Positions 42,801 to 52,015 are shown, numbered from the stretch's first letter. The stretch is DNA of 64,000 nt from JALZCH01 sp036387135 (GCA_036387135.1 DASVUH010000078.1:62001-126000); one strand, 5' to 3'. Notes: generated by a model from the sequence alone, not told the origin. Program-made: numbers and translations.

Positions 42801-45552
42801 TACTACGCCGCAGGGATTAAGCGTAAATTTAACATACGACGGTTCATCTACACCGCCGATTAATCCGGGCAGCTATGTGGTCGAGGCGACAATCAGCGAC
42901 TCGAATTACACAGGGCGCGCAACCGGAAAATTAAATATTTTTCCGAATCGCCCGCTCGCGTTTCCGGGCGCAGAAGGATACGGCGCGTTCGCTCAAGGCG
43001 GGCGCGGCGGCGATGTTTATCACGTTACAAATCTCAATGACACCGGTGCGGGCAGCCTGCGCGAAGGAATCCGCACCGCTCCGGCAACCGGGCGAACAAT
43101 TGTTTTCGACGTTTCCGGCACGATTTATCTGCAATCGCGTTTGACTATCAATAAGCCTTACATAACGCTTGCCGGACAAACCGCTCCGGGCGACGGCATC
43201 ACGGTTGCAGGAGAAAGCACGGTCATCACGAATGCTCACAATATCATTGTTCGATATATGCGTTTTCGTCCCGGCGATTTGCGCTGCGCGAACGGTTTTG
43301 AAGGCGACTCGCTCTGGGTTGATAGATCGTCGGATGTAATTATTGACCACGTTTCGACTTCGTGGAGCGTTGACGAATCGCTGTCAGTGACCGACTCAAA
43401 TCGCGTTACCGTACAGTGGTCTTTAATTACGGAAAGTTTAAAGCTCGCCTGTCACGATAAAGGCACGCACGGTTACGGCTCGCTTCTTCGTTACGGTAAT
43501 GGTTCGCTGACGTTCCATCATAATTTGTATGCTCATCACCTCAACCGCAGCCCGCGCATCGGCGACAACTTGAGCGTTGATTTCGCCAACAACGTGGCTT
43601 ATGACTGGACGAGCAATGCCGGTTACAGCGGAGAGGCGAGCGAAGGCACACCCAATATCAACTACATCAATAATTATTTTATTGCCGGTCCGTCAACGCC
43701 TTCTGGAAACGCCCGCAACCGCGCTTTTTCGGGCGGCAGCGCGAACACGCTAATCTATTCGGCAGGCAATTTGATTGACAGCAATATCAACGGCACGCGC
43801 GATGGCGCGAACACCGGCTGGGCGATGATTATGGGCGCTTACACCAAACAAACGACGCCATTCGATTTTCCGGCAGTTTCATTGGATGACGCGCAAACCG
43901 CGTACAATCGCGTACTTGAAAAAGCCGGCAGCTCGATTGCTCGCGACTCTGTTGACACGCGAGTTTTAAATCAAGCCGCCACGGACACGGGAACTCAGAT
44001 CAATTCGCAAAATGAAGTCGGCGGTTTCCCGACTCTCAATTCACTGCCCGCTCAGCTCGATTCCGACCAAGACGGGATGCCGAACAATTGGGAAATATCT
44101 CGCAATCTAAATCCCTTTGATTCCGCCGACGGACGCATCATTGCTGCGAATGGCTATTCAAATCTCGAAAATTATTTGAACAGCGTGACGGCAAGCCCCG
44201 TAAATGCCGCACCCGCAGCAAACGCCGATTCGGCAGTTACGGATGAAGATAATGCCGTGACGATTGACGCGATTGCCAACGACACGGACGAGAACGGCGA
44301 TATTTTAACGCTCTCGGCAGTCGGCAACGCAGCGCAGGGAAGCGTTGAAATTGTCGGCAACGTGGCGGTTTACACTCCTTCTTCTAATTTTAACGGCACG
44401 GATTCGTTTACTTATACCGTCAGCGATGGCGTGACGAGCGCAACCGGAACAATCACTGTAACCGTCAATTCGGTCAACGATGCTCCTACGCTTAACAATG
44501 TGCCCGCTTCGGCTATGACTAACGAGTTAAGTCCGTTTACGTTTACGGCGGCTGCCGGCGACGCGGACAGCTCAACACTCGCTTTCTCGCTGATCAACCA
44601 GCCTGACGGGGCTTTCATTAATTCTTCGACAGGACAATTTAGCTGGACTCCAACCGAGGCTCAGGGGGGAACGGGGCAGCCTTACAGCTTTTTAGTTGTT
44701 GTCTCTGACGGAGAAAAAACAATGAGTTCAAACATAGCGCTTAGTGTTCAGGAGGTAAATCAAAAGCCTGTTCTGGCAAGAATAGGAGATCAGACGGTTT
44801 ATCTCGGCAAAACATTGACTTTTACTGCGGTTGGTTCGGATGTTGATATTCCAACGCAAACGCTGTCTTATAGTTTGAGCGGAGCGGTTCCCGACGGAGC
44901 TTCAATTAACGCTGCAACAGGCGTTTTCAATTGGACTCCCACAGCCGATCAGGTGGGAAAAACCTACACGTTTGATGTTACTGTTACGGATAGCCTGAAT
45001 GGTTCCGCGACTGAAACCATCAATATAGCCGCACCGGCTGCGCAGGTAACGCCTGAAAATCCTGTGGCTCAGCTCGGCTCGACGACTATTACCTTTACGA
45101 ATATCACCGAAGCGGGCGTGACGGTTGTCGAGCCAATCAACCCGGCTACAATTTCGGAATCTCTTCCGGGCAGCTATCAGATATTCGGCGGCAACATAGC
45201 TTATGAGATTTACACGACAGCCAGCTTCTCCGGTGATATTACGATTGCTTTCAAAGTGCCCGGCAGCATAAGCGAAGCTGATTTCAGGGCGCTTCGCGTT
45301 ATGCACGGCGAAGACGGACAATTAGTGGACAGAACCGTTCTTCCTCCGAACTCGCCTGCGCCGAATTTCGCCACAAAAACGATTTACGGGCGCGTCAGCT
45401 CGCTCGGCACGTTTGTTCTCGCTAAAGTTCTTTATCCAACAAATATAGAGCAATGTAAAAATGGAGGATACCTTTCATTTAGCAACCCGTCATTTAGGAA
45501 TCAGGGCGAATGCGTCAGCTACGTTCAAAGCCATTCGCCTGTTAATCGCTAA
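39829..45552 (+). CDS. Giant exported pectin methylesterase (CE8) / pectate lyase (PL1) multidomain protein
   Basis: This 1907-aa secreted protein has a signal peptide (1-28) and a beta-rich N-domain (to ~280). Two Ig-like domains (~280-455; ITQQPQNTVATV) and a Big_5-like domain (~458-585) follow. The CE8 domain (~588-895) has QDTL, GDVDFMWG and LSRID in place of LGRPW. Next come two MBG repeats (~902-1040) and the pectate-lyase domain (~1044-1400; FPGAEGYGAFAQGGRGG, DHVSTSWSVDES, HHNLYAHHLNRSPR). A Ca-binding-like DSDQDGMPNNWE, cadherin/Ig-type repeats (~1460-1740) and a Cys-bearing tail (NQGECVSYV) end the protein. It would demethylate homogalacturonan and cleave the product. No LPXTG or type IX tail was recognised. 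Confidence 0.9.
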   Translation: MKTLKPLLLVLIVFALMFAVAKPFLVEAATQIDDTFVDGNSQNQDLANNSLRVFKGRSGTIRTDAPAPAAPSVTFNTANSGGAEGFWAFFTDAGSPVTLGVGDSLSVSNTFSLTGFNNISDIRFGVLDSKGTRNTGDLAGGMSENSFSGDIGYALQYNTGGTNSNAFTMWRRNILTATNVFSAGGDFTAISGASPSPARQNLVSDTVYTLTYRIERLSATNTRLSVSVTDGASYNLNYSVIEASQTPGTTFDYFAFRVPASYAQAIKFTRLKIDYSPAAPIINSQPGPTNQTVPVGSNVTMSVGATGNDLSYQWRKNDNPITANASAATPTLQLTNLQTGDSGAYDVVVRNPGGSVSSNRVLLTVTDGSVEPAPIITQQPQNTVATVNSPASLSVTANGNGLFYQWFKNGALISGATSSTLNFASAQISDDADYTVTVSNGGGSATSNPARLNVVSTMGVAAVEPLNSSANICTDTPLRLTFNQTPLVGNFGKIRIFKADGALVDTIDMASAAQSKNIGGNNFNYYPILINGNTASIYPHAHLAYNTTYYITIEPGVLKDAAGAPFAGFTNPNTLRFTTKATAPATNSNVLTVAANGSGDFCTVQGAVDFVPANNAQRVIIDVRNGTHTGIVYIPSNKPFITVRGESRNGAVLQYPNNNNLNPSTVGRAMFGVEAADFNLENITLHNTTPQGGSQAEALRTNGARASLIRVNLKSFQDTLLTQKSAFITDSYIEGDVDFMWGNGATYFKNTELKMLRENLGYYTQIRNNSLTSGNVYVNCRLTKGEGVTNGSYLSRIDPDQFPYSQVVFIDTAMDSHIRPDAWRFDDNDRNGFSNPLTQAGYPNIRFWEYNTRDLNNVPTDVSQRHPISRQITAAEADFWRNPANVIGYTPQEKLTALVALSNLTHNFDGSPKAATATTNPTGLNVSLTYNGSSTPPVNAGTYTVVATVQDANYQGISSGTLVINPAPAAAISLGNLNHVYNGSPKEATAITTPQGLSVNLTYDGSSTPPINPGSYVVEATISDSNYTGRATGKLNIFPNRPLAFPGAEGYGAFAQGGRGGDVYHVTNLNDTGAGSLREGIRTAPATGRTIVFDVSGTIYLQSRLTINKPYITLAGQTAPGDGITVAGESTVITNAHNIIVRYMRFRPGDLRCANGFEGDSLWVDRSSDVIIDHVSTSWSVDESLSVTDSNRVTVQWSLITESLKLACHDKGTHGYGSLLRYGNGSLTFHHNLYAHHLNRSPRIGDNLSVDFANNVAYDWTSNAGYSGEASEGTPNINYINNYFIAGPSTPSGNARNRAFSGGSANTLIYSAGNLIDSNINGTRDGANTGWAMIMGAYTKQTTPFDFPAVSLDDAQTAYNRVLEKAGSSIARDSVDTRVLNQAATDTGTQINSQNEVGGFPTLNSLPAQLDSDQDGMPNNWEISRNLNPFDSADGRIIAANGYSNLENYLNSVTASPVNAAPAANADSAVTDEDNAVTIDAIANDTDENGDILTLSAVGNAAQGSVEIVGNVAVYTPSSNFNGTDSFTYTVSDGVTSATGTITVTVNSVNDAPTLNNVPASAMTNELSPFTFTAAAGDADSSTLAFSLINQPDGAFINSSTGQFSWTPTEAQGGTGQPYSFLVVVSDGEKTMSSNIALSVQEVNQKPVLARIGDQTVYLGKTLTFTAVGSDVDIPTQTLSYSLSGAVPDGASINAATGVFNWTPTADQVGKTYTFDVTVTDSLNGSATETINIAAPAAQVTPENPVAQLGSTTITFTNITEAGVTVVEPINPATISESLPGSYQIFGGNIAYEIYTTASFSGDITIAFKVPGSISEADFRALRVMHGEDGQLVDRTVLPPNSPAPNFATKTIYGRVSSLGTFVLAKVLYPTNIEQCKNGGYLSFSNPSFRNQGECVSYVQSHSPVNR

Positions 45553-45616
45553 AATGGCAGACAGTTGCCGAGTTGAAATACGCGGGTGAACCGAACAATT
45601 AAAATCAATGCAGCTA

Positions 45617-45647
45617 TTGGAGTGCGGACTAAATATCCGCGCTCCAA
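45617..45647 (+). terminator. Stem-loop between pectinase and GH43 genes
   Basis: TTGGAGTGCGGA pairs with TCCGCGCTCCAA (one G-U pair, 7-nt loop), 64 nt after the stop codon. No T-run follows, so termination is likely but not certain. Confidence 0.5.
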
Positions 45648-45692
45648 AGTTGCATTCTTAATTGCTATTTAAATTAGACTTGCAAGAGTTTT

Positions 45693-47345
45693 ATGCAAAG
45701 CAAAATTTTCATTCTGCAACCCTGTGTCGTTGCATTGATACTTGCAATCTTTTCAATTAATGCAGCGGCTCAAATTGTTTCGAGTACGGAGAGCAATCCT
45801 GTTTCCAGAGTTTGGGTAGCGGATAACGGGGACGGAACTTACAAAAACCCGATTCTTCACGCGGATTATTCAGACCCGGACGCCGTTCGCGTCGGCGATG
45901 ATTTTTATATGACTGCTTCGAGCTTTAACGCCTCGCCCGGTTTGCCGATTCTGCATTCCAAAGATTTGGTCAATTGGAAGCTCGTCAATTACGTTTTCGC
46001 CAAACAGCCGCCCTTTGATGTTTTCGATAAAACGCAGCACGGCGGCGGAGTTTGGGCACCTTCGATTCGCTATCACAACGGCGAGTTTTACATTTTTTAT
46101 CCCGACCCGGATTTCGGTATTTATATGACCAAAACGAAAAATCCGGCGGGCGAATGGTCTGAGCCTTTGTTGATAAAAGAGGCAAAAGGCTGGATTGATC
46201 CTGCTCCGCTTTGGGACACGGACGGAAACGCTTATCTTGTTTTGGCTTTTGCCGGAAGCCGTGCAGGTGTTAAAAGCGTTCTGGTGGTCAGCCGGATGAG
46301 CCGTGACGGAACAACGCTTTTAAGCGATCCGGTGATGGTTTTTGACGGTCATGAGAAGCATCCGACTGTAGAAGGTCCGAAATTCTATAAACGTAACGGT
46401 TATTATTACATTTTCGCTCCGGCAGGCGGCGTTTCGACAGGCTGGCAGTTAATTTTGCGCTCAAAAAACATCTTTGGACCTTACGAAGAAAAAATCTCTC
46501 TGGCGCAGGGAAAGACCCCGATTAACGGACCGCACCAGGGAGCTTGGGTGACGACGCAAACGGGCGAAGACTGGTTTCTGCATTTTCAGGATAAAGGCGC
46601 TTATGGGCGAATTGTTCATCTTCAGCCGATGAAATGGGTTAATGATTTTCCCGTGATGGGCGTTGATACTGACGGCGATGGAACGGGCGAGCCGGTTTTA
46701 AAGTATAAAAAACCCAATGTCGGGAAAATTCATCCGATTGCGACTCCGCCCGAATCGGACGAATTCAACTCGCAGCAGCTCGGTTTGCAATGGCAATGGC
46801 ACGCCAACCCGCAGCCGACATGGGCTTTTTTGTTTCCGCACAAAGGCGTTTTGCAAATGTATTCGGTTCAACAGCCTGAAAATTTCAAAAATCTCTGGGA
46901 TGCGCCAAATCTTTTGCTGCAAAAGTTTCCGGCGGATAAGTTCACCGCGACCGTAAAAGTCACGCTCACGCCCCGTTTTGAAGGCGAAAAATTCGGGCTT
47001 CTTGTGATGGGTTTGGATTACGCGCATCTTTCCATAACCAATAGACAAGGAAAATTATTCGTTTCGCAGGCAGTCGCAAACAACGCCGACAAAGGCGCGA
47101 AAGAAACTGAAACAGCACCTATTGAATTAAAAGAAAAAACTTTTTATTTGCGTGTAAAAGTTGAAAATGATGCAATATGTCAGTTCAGCTACAGCACGGA
47201 TGGAAAAACTTTTACGCGCGTCGGAACAGCTTTCAAAGCCAGAGAAGGGAAGTGGATCGGCGCAAAAATGGGTTTGTTTTTTATCAGAAAGGGCAAATTT
47301 AACGATGCCGGTTCTGCTGAAATTGATTGGTTTCGCGTTGAATAA
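45693..47345 (+). CDS. Exported GH43 family glycoside hydrolase (beta-xylosidase/arabinofuranosidase type)
   Basis: This 550-aa enzyme has a signal peptide ending NAAAQ. The five-bladed GH43 propeller (about 45-340) starts with the catalytic-base region YKNPILHADYSDPDAVRVGDDFYMTASSF and includes GWIDPAPLWD and VEGPKFYKRNGYYYIF, holding the likely general-acid Glu. The C-terminal half (about 355-550) is the beta-sandwich common to these GH43 enzymes (FTATVKVTLTPRFEGEKFGLLVMGLDYAHLSI). It would trim arabinose, xylose or galactose side chains of pectin or xylan outside the cytoplasm, consistent with the neighbours. Exact linkage unknown. Confidence 0.9.
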   Translation: MQSKIFILQPCVVALILAIFSINAAAQIVSSTESNPVSRVWVADNGDGTYKNPILHADYSDPDAVRVGDDFYMTASSFNASPGLPILHSKDLVNWKLVNYVFAKQPPFDVFDKTQHGGGVWAPSIRYHNGEFYIFYPDPDFGIYMTKTKNPAGEWSEPLLIKEAKGWIDPAPLWDTDGNAYLVLAFAGSRAGVKSVLVVSRMSRDGTTLLSDPVMVFDGHEKHPTVEGPKFYKRNGYYYIFAPAGGVSTGWQLILRSKNIFGPYEEKISLAQGKTPINGPHQGAWVTTQTGEDWFLHFQDKGAYGRIVHLQPMKWVNDFPVMGVDTDGDGTGEPVLKYKKPNVGKIHPIATPPESDEFNSQQLGLQWQWHANPQPTWAFLFPHKGVLQMYSVQQPENFKNLWDAPNLLLQKFPADKFTATVKVTLTPRFEGEKFGLLVMGLDYAHLSITNRQGKLFVSQAVANNADKGAKETETAPIELKEKTFYLRVKVENDAICQFSYSTDGKTFTRVGTAFKAREGKWIGAKMGLFFIRKGKFNDAGSAEIDWFRVE

Positions 47346-47482
47346 AGCAGCAGGAAACATAAGAGAAAGCACTTAAAAGAGTTACAATCGAGCCTGCGAA
47401 AAGAGGGCGAAGCATAAATTCGCCGCAGGCAAACCCGAAAATTCCGAGTGAATGATCGTTTTACGAAAGTTAAAGGCTAAAA

Positions 47483-48463
47483 ATGGTTACGACGTTTCAA
47501 CAACACATAATGCAGGAGCAAGACCGCTTTCCCGGCGAGTTTCTCGAATTGCAATGGATTGCTTCGGGCATCGCTCTGGCGACGAAACTGATTTCGGCGC
47601 AGGTTCGACGCGCAGGTTTGGGTGACCTTTTAGAATCGCTCGACGAAACGAACATTCAGGGCGAAGTCCAGCAAAAGCTGGACGTTTATGCCAATGAAAC
47701 TTTGATTAAAAGTTTCAGCCTGCGCGAATCAATCGGCATCATCGCTTCCGAAGAAAACGAGCATCCGATTGCAGTCGAACACACTTCGTCCGATTCCCGC
47801 TACGCGATTGTTTTCGATCCGCTCGACGGTTCTTCCAATATTGACGTTTGCGTGACCATCGGAACAACATTTTCAATTTTTCGCCGACCGGACAACCATA
47901 AACACGAAGACCCTTTAAGCTGGGTTTTGCAGCCCGGAAGCCGGCAAATTGCCGCCGGTTATGTGCTTTACGGTTCTTCGACCATGTTGATTTACAGCGT
48001 CGGCAACGGCGTTCACGGTTTTACGCTCGATCCTTCAATCGGAGTTTTTATTTTGACGCATCCGAACCTTCGCATTCCTCGGCAAGGTCAGTATTATTCG
48101 ATTAACGAAGCGTATTCCGATAGTTTTCCTCCGGTTTATACCAGATTTCTGGAGCGTTTAAAAAACGGCGCGCTCGGAAAACATTATTCTTCGCGCTTTG
48201 TCGGTTCGCTGGTCGCGGATTTCCACCGCACTCTTTTGCGCGGCGGTATTTTTATGTACCCGGAAACAAGCAATTTTCCGAAAGGGAGGCTTCGTCTGCT
48301 CTACGAAGCAAATCCGATTGCGTTTCTGGCGGAACAAGCCGGAGGCAAAGCGACAAACGGAACGCAGCGACTTTTAGACGTGCAGCCGACCGCTTTGCAC
48401 GAGCGCACGCCTTTTATTGTGGGCGGCGTTGTCGAAATGGAAGCCTTAGAGCAATGTTTGTAA
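47483..48463 (+). CDS. fbp: Fructose-1,6-bisphosphatase, class I
   Basis: This 326-aa cytosolic enzyme hydrolyses fructose 1,6-bisphosphate to fructose 6-phosphate in gluconeogenesis. Metal and substrate motifs are clear: ASEENEHP, VFDPLDGSSNIDVCVTIGTTFSIF, LYGSSTMLIYSVGNGVHGFTLDPS, RFVGSLVADFHRTLLRGGIFMYP and the C-terminal LLYEANPIAFLAEQAGGKAT. Length matches the class I family. No strong ribosome site is visible before ATG 47483. Placed between a GH43 and PEP carboxylase, it suggests that sugar-acid catabolism here is coupled to gluconeogenic flux. Confidence 0.96.
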   Translation: MVTTFQQHIMQEQDRFPGEFLELQWIASGIALATKLISAQVRRAGLGDLLESLDETNIQGEVQQKLDVYANETLIKSFSLRESIGIIASEENEHPIAVEHTSSDSRYAIVFDPLDGSSNIDVCVTIGTTFSIFRRPDNHKHEDPLSWVLQPGSRQIAAGYVLYGSSTMLIYSVGNGVHGFTLDPSIGVFILTHPNLRIPRQGQYYSINEAYSDSFPPVYTRFLERLKNGALGKHYSSRFVGSLVADFHRTLLRGGIFMYPETSNFPKGRLRLLYEANPIAFLAEQAGGKATNGTQRLLDVQPTALHERTPFIVGGVVEMEALEQCL

Positions 48464-48525
48464 GGAAAGCTTTTTTTCCGCCGGTAGTCAGATTGACTCA
48501 AAAGCTCAATCTTTAAAGAAAAAAA

Positions 48526-48584
48526 TTGACATAGTATTAATACTTATTTAGATTCTAAGACGAAGTACCCAGCCTGGTAACCAG
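48526..48584 (+). promoter_or_regulatory. Promoter with palindromic sites upstream of the HEIGH protein
   Basis: TTGACA (48526-48531), 17 bp, then TAGATT (48549-48554). The spacer holds the palindrome AGTATTAATACT (48533-48544). The leader holds CTGGT-A-ACCAG (48574-48584) within a repeated CAGCCTG pair. Both look like operator sites. Confidence 0.5.
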
Positions 48585-48611
48585 CCTGAAGAGAAACCAA
48601 GGAGAATCTAA

Positions 48612-49439
48612 ATGAAATTTTCGCGGATTTTCGGATTTATTTTACTGTTTGCTTCCTTGTTCGGCGGACTATTTTTAGAACAATCAAATGCGTATGAGAA
48701 CGGTTTCCGGCTAAATGCGCCGGAATTAACGAGCGGTGGAATCAAAGAGCAGATTCCGACGCAATTTCAGGAGAGATACCTGAAATGGAAGAATGAATTA
48801 CTGATTACGGAATTCGGTCGGCAGCAATGGGAATATTATTCAACGAATAAGCAGTTTAACTTAATAATTATCGTTTCCGGCGAAAAGGAATTCGCCGCAA
48901 AAACCGGAGATTATAACTGGAGCGACGACGGCGAGCTAATCGGCGCGACAATCACTCTGGGAAAGAGCCTGGACAAAGGCTTTCCGAATGCGATTTATTA
49001 CCCGGTAATGAATTCGCTGTCTTTACAAAGTTCGTCATACGAAATCAGCGGAAATATTCTGGCGGCGACCAAATTTGCTCACGAGATCGGTCACGTCAAC
49101 GTCACGGCTCAAACAAAGGGCGATTTGTTTCAGCGTCAAAATAAGTTGATGGCGGCTTATTACAAGATTTTCTTAAAAAACGGTTACAACACAAAAGACC
49201 GGCAGTTAATTGAATTAGCTGATGAATTAGGCGGAATTCCCATCCAAATCTGGGCGGATCGCGAATATTGGGGCGAAGCAAACGCAATGCGTTATCTTGC
49301 AGAAAGAGCGAGCAAGGAAAAGTTTTATTGTTCCGTCTTCAATCAAATCAAACGCAACGTAAACGATTACGCCAGAAATTACGAGGACAGGTTTGATTTA
49401 ATTGACGAAATTAAACTTGCCGCAACCTGTCAAAACTAG
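48612..49439 (+). CDS. Exported protein with HEIGH metallopeptidase-like motif
   Basis: This 275-aa protein was not recognised as a named family. It has a signal peptide (about 1-27, FLEQSNA). A central helix contains KFAHEIGHVNVTAQ, which fits the zinc-binding HExxH motif, and about 65 residues later comes ADREYWGEANAMRYLAE, whose Glu could be the third ligand. A secreted zinc peptidase is inferred. Ribosome site AAGGAG and a good promoter support expression. It lies between fructose bisphosphatase and the convergent PEP carboxylase, 11 nt from the latter's end. Confidence 0.65.
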   Translation: MKFSRIFGFILLFASLFGGLFLEQSNAYENGFRLNAPELTSGGIKEQIPTQFQERYLKWKNELLITEFGRQQWEYYSTNKQFNLIIIVSGEKEFAAKTGDYNWSDDGELIGATITLGKSLDKGFPNAIYYPVMNSLSLQSSSYEISGNILAATKFAHEIGHVNVTAQTKGDLFQRQNKLMAAYYKIFLKNGYNTKDRQLIELADELGGIPIQIWADREYWGEANAMRYLAERASKEKFYCSVFNQIKRNVNDYARNYEDRFDLIDEIKLAATCQN

Positions 49440-49450
49440 AGCAAATCTAA

Positions 49451-52015
49451 TCAAACCGAGTTTCTTCCGGCGTTGATAATGCCGAATGAACAGCGAATCA
49501 CGAGTTTTTCATAAGCCTTTTTCTTTTCAGGCGTCAGATCATCGGATTCGCGCAGTTTTGTTGATGCGTATTGCTGAATTGTGGTTAAAGGCAGCATTAT
49601 CCGCTCGCGCATCTGGATTGATTGTTTCTCAACCGGATAATCAGCCATCAACTCGGTTTTCTCCGAAATCAGGAATAAATATTTCAGCGTCAATTCAAAC
49701 TCTTCATAAATTATCCGCCATAATTCGCCGTAAAGCGGGTGTTCGGATAAAAAAGCCGTAAGCGGAAAAAAGCTCTTTTGCATAGACATTTCGCAATTAT
49801 CAATCAGGGCTTTGAAAAAAGAATTGCTGCGATACATCTCTTTTAATTCTTCAATCTTCCCGGCGGCTTCCATTTTTTGAAAAGCCGTCCCGACGCCGTA
49901 ATAACCCGGAACGTTTTGTTTTAGCTGGCTCCACGCCCCGACAAACGGAATCGCGCGTAAATCTTTAAGCTCCAGTCCAGCCGCCCCGCCGCGTTTTGCC
50001 GGGCGGCTGCCAATGTTGGTTTCGGCATAAAATCTGAGCGGGCTGACGTTTAACAAATAATCGAGAAATGCCGGATGTTTTTTTAGCTGAAAATAAGATT
50101 GATAACTTTCTTCAGCCAACTGCTGCATCAGGTTTTCTTCCTCTTTGCTAAAAGTGTCCGGCTTTTCCGCAAACAAATGCTTGTTGAGACCTGCGTGTAA
50201 AAGCTGTTCGAGATTGTATTGCGCGGAATCAATCGTGCCGAAATTTGAGCTGACGGTTTGACCTTGAACGGTCAATTCAATCGCTTTATCGGAAACGTTT
50301 GCTCCCATTGAAGAGTAAAATCTGTGGGTTTTTCCGCCGCCGCGCGCCGGCGGTCCGCCGCGTCCGTCAAAAAATATCACGCTCACGCCGTGCTGTTTTG
50401 AGATTTCGGTCAGCTCGTCTTTGGCTTTGTAAATGCTCCAATTCGCCATTAGATAACCGCCGTCTTTCGTGCCGTCGCTAAAACCGAGCATAATTGTTTG
50501 CGTGTTGCCGCGCCGCGCCAGATGCTCGCGATAGGGCGCAAGATCGTACAAACGGCGCATTACGTCAGCGGCGTTTTTTAAATCTTCGACTGTTTCAAAA
50601 AGCGGCACGATGTCAACGTTCATTTCTTCCGTTCGCCAACCGGCAAGCAGAAATAAACCGTAAACTTCGATAGCGTTTAAAGCGCTTCGGCATTGGCTGA
50701 TAATGTAACGCTGGCAGCCTTCCAAGCCGTTTTGTCTCTGGATTGTTTTGATTGCGGCAATCGTCTTTAACGTATCTATTGTTAATTCATCATCGAAGGA
50801 TTCGGACGCGGCGCTTTTCTGCACGTTGACGAGCGCGTTGATTTTTTCTTCGTCGTTAAGCGAAGGATAATTGTCCGGTAAAGAATCGGTTTTTTCGGCA
50901 ATCTGTTCTAAAACATTTCCGTGAACGCTTGCTTCCTGCCGAATATCGAGTGAAGCGAAAAAAAGTCCGAAAGTTTCGACTTTGTAAATCAAATTGTTCA
51001 CGAGACCGACAAACAAACCGCTGTGCTTTTCCAGCAGCATCCGGCGAATTTCATTTAATGATTGGGTAATTTCCCCTTTTTCGAGGCTTAAAAGCTGATC
51101 GGACGAATAAAGGTTTTGATAAAGTTTTTGTTCGAGTTCGGACAAAATTGTCTCGACGCCCGCAAAAGTCAGTCTTCGTTTGAGCTGTCGAACGTCGCGG
51201 TAATAACAACGAATAATCGAATTACGCAGAGCTTCGGCAACCTGCAAAGTCGTTTCCACGGTCACAAACGGATTTCCGTCGCGGTCTCCGCCCGACCAGA
51301 AGCCCATTTTGATCGGAGTGAAATTTTCCGAGAGAAATTCATTTAATTCCGAAACAATGTTTCCGGCTGCGTGATAAAAGACGTTTTCGAGATACCAGAT
51401 CAGGCTCACGGCTTCGTCAAACGGCGTCGGTTTTTCGCGTTTAATAAGCGGCGTGCGCCCTAACTGCTGCAATAAAGTGTTGATGTCGGCGACTCTGTTT
51501 TCTTTTATTTCTTCGCTCAAATCGTTGATAATGCCAAGCACGGAACCGGGATAAAATTGCGTCGGATGCGCGGTTAAAACAAGCCGGACTGAAAAATCCC
51601 GCAGTTTTTCGCTTAGCTCGGATTGTTTGCTGTTTTGCAAAATCGTTGATTGCAGGTGTTTTAAAGTTCCCGCGCCCTGAAAATCATTGACTACCCGGAA
51701 TGCCGCGTCTTCGAGCGCGTCAAACAAAACGACTTGCCGCTCGGCATATTGCACAAATCGAAACAGCAAATCAATTTTTTCCTCATCCTTCGTAATCGAG
51801 GTGTGATTACTAAAGAAGCCTTCGATTGTTTCGAGCGGGCTTAAATGCTTTTGCTCATAACTTTCTTCGCAATTATAAACAAAAAGCGAAAGCAGGATTC
51901 CCGTTTTCTCGATCCGATCATAAGGAAGCGACAGAAATAAACTGTTATAAAGCTGGAATTTATAACCGACCTGATCCTGAAATTGCTGCAATGCGCTGAC
52001 CAAACCAAATTTCAT
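49451..52015 (-). CDS. ppc: Phosphoenolpyruvate carboxylase (divergent subtype)
   Basis: This 854-aa cytosolic enzyme carboxylates PEP to oxaloacetate, feeding the TCA cycle. Signature regions are present in variant form: VLTAHPTQFYPG (catalytic His; usual enzymes have TAHPTE), FWSGGDRDGNPFVT, MLGFSDGTKDGGYLMANW (usual YSDSNKDGG), FFDGRGGPPARGGGKTHRF (usual FHGRGG) and a terminal sequence ending GIINAGRNSV. Such features fit a Bacteroidota-like subtype, by recall. It may have been acquired laterally. It is transcribed toward the HEIGH gene with only 11 nt between them, and no ribosome site is obvious before its ATG. Confidence 0.93.
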   Translation of the reverse strand: MKFGLVSALQQFQDQVGYKFQLYNSLFLSLPYDRIEKTGILLSLFVYNCEESYEQKHLSPLETIEGFFSNHTSITKDEEKIDLLFRFVQYAERQVVLFDALEDAAFRVVNDFQGAGTLKHLQSTILQNSKQSELSEKLRDFSVRLVLTAHPTQFYPGSVLGIINDLSEEIKENRVADINTLLQQLGRTPLIKREKPTPFDEAVSLIWYLENVFYHAAGNIVSELNEFLSENFTPIKMGFWSGGDRDGNPFVTVETTLQVAEALRNSIIRCYYRDVRQLKRRLTFAGVETILSELEQKLYQNLYSSDQLLSLEKGEITQSLNEIRRMLLEKHSGLFVGLVNNLIYKVETFGLFFASLDIRQEASVHGNVLEQIAEKTDSLPDNYPSLNDEEKINALVNVQKSAASESFDDELTIDTLKTIAAIKTIQRQNGLEGCQRYIISQCRSALNAIEVYGLFLLAGWRTEEMNVDIVPLFETVEDLKNAADVMRRLYDLAPYREHLARRGNTQTIMLGFSDGTKDGGYLMANWSIYKAKDELTEISKQHGVSVIFFDGRGGPPARGGGKTHRFYSSMGANVSDKAIELTVQGQTVSSNFGTIDSAQYNLEQLLHAGLNKHLFAEKPDTFSKEEENLMQQLAEESYQSYFQLKKHPAFLDYLLNVSPLRFYAETNIGSRPAKRGGAAGLELKDLRAIPFVGAWSQLKQNVPGYYGVGTAFQKMEAAGKIEELKEMYRSNSFFKALIDNCEMSMQKSFFPLTAFLSEHPLYGELWRIIYEEFELTLKYLFLISEKTELMADYPVEKQSIQMRERIMLPLTTIQQYASTKLRESDDLTPEKKKAYEKLVIRCSFGIINAGRNSV

